NCBI GenBank assembly: GCA_039188505.1
Contig: JBCCZC010000389.1
Location: forward strand, 1-5,683
Direction of reading: 5' to 3'
Source of the DNA: JBCCZC01 sp039188505
GTDB taxonomy: Bacteria > Pseudomonadota > Gammaproteobacteria > Xanthomonadales > SZUA-38
Length of the DNA: 5,683 nucleotides
The position numbers and the translations under genes were made by a program. The notes under the pieces are model-generated. The model made no database searches, had not been told where the DNA came from, and worked only from the letters and a program-made list of their open reading frames with translations. Of the stretch, positions 5,588-5,683 are shown piece after piece (the stretch's first letter is position 1; every line of letters starts with the position of its first letter).

Positions 5588-5683
5588 ATGAGAACGGACA
5601 AGACCGCCTGCATCCTGTGTTCGCGCAACTGCGGCCTCGAGGTCGAGATCGATGGCGACCGCTTCGTGAAGATCCGCGGGGAC
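5588..5683 (+). CDS. Molybdopterin-dependent oxidoreductase, N-terminal fragment (runs off the window)
   Basis: Thirty-two codons are visible from ATG 5588. The protein opens almost at once with the [4Fe-4S] signature C-x2-C-x3-C (Cys8, Cys11, Cys15 in ACILCSRNCG), followed by GLEVEIDGDRFVKIRGD. This is the characteristic start of the DMSO-reductase/formate-dehydrogenase superfamily of molybdenum (bis-MGD) enzymes. The fourth cysteine, the cofactor-binding domains and the active-site ligand are beyond the window. No twin-arginine signal precedes the Fe-S motif, so a cytoplasmic enzyme, or one exported only in complex with a partner, is expected. Which substrate it uses (formate, nitrate, an S- or N-oxide, or another) cannot be told. 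It is transcribed divergently from the peptidase across a 110-bp gap. Confidence 0.85.
   Translation, partial: MRTDKTACILCSRNCGLEVEIDGDRFVKIRGD

Overview
The window is a GC-rich stretch of bacterial chromosome, most likely from a gammaproteobacterium of the Xanthomonadales/Wenzhouxiangella/Chromatiales type. This is an inference from the GC content, the Achromobacter/Lysobacter-style secreted lysyl endopeptidase with its C-terminal 'IFGDGFE' tail, and the TPR protein style. No rRNA or other direct taxonomic marker is present. I see no tRNA, CRISPR array, insertion sequence, phage gene or att site.

Layout from left to right. (1) 2-814, plus strand: the C-terminal part of a TPR-rich protein whose start lies before the window, possibly a CadC-like winged-helix/TPR regulator. 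(2) 840-1425, minus strand: a broken DUF1295 (steroid 5-alpha-reductase-like) membrane protein gene. Its first and last parts are recognisable but lie in different frames, and the conserved middle is missing. (3) 1459-2484, minus strand: a complete exported alpha/beta hydrolase with a full Ser-Asp-His triad. (4) 2485-2696: a 212-bp gap holding three short perfect inverted repeats but no gene. (5) 2697-5477, minus strand: a complete 926-residue secreted multidomain serine peptidase (signal peptide, propeptide, lysyl-endopeptidase catalytic domain, two Fn3-like modules, MAM/immune-inhibitor-A-like module, short tail). (6) 5478-5587: a divergent intergenic region. (7) 5588 to the window end, plus strand: the first 32 codons of a molybdopterin oxidoreductase with a [4Fe-4S] CxxCxxxC motif.

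The three minus-strand genes run in the same direction. Hydrolase and DUF1295 are close enough to have been co-transcribed, while the peptidase is separated from them by the hairpin-bearing gap and is probably its own unit. The peptidase and the hydrolase are both exported, but nothing ties them to one pathway. The molybdenum enzyme diverges from the peptidase and belongs to a separate unit running out of the window.

I found no convincing new multi-gene system. The most interesting points are the peptidase, which keeps the triad, three disulfides and the Asp of the Lys-binding pocket of Achromobacter protease I but lacks both members of the Trp169/His210 pair of that enzyme, and the internally deleted DUF1295 gene.
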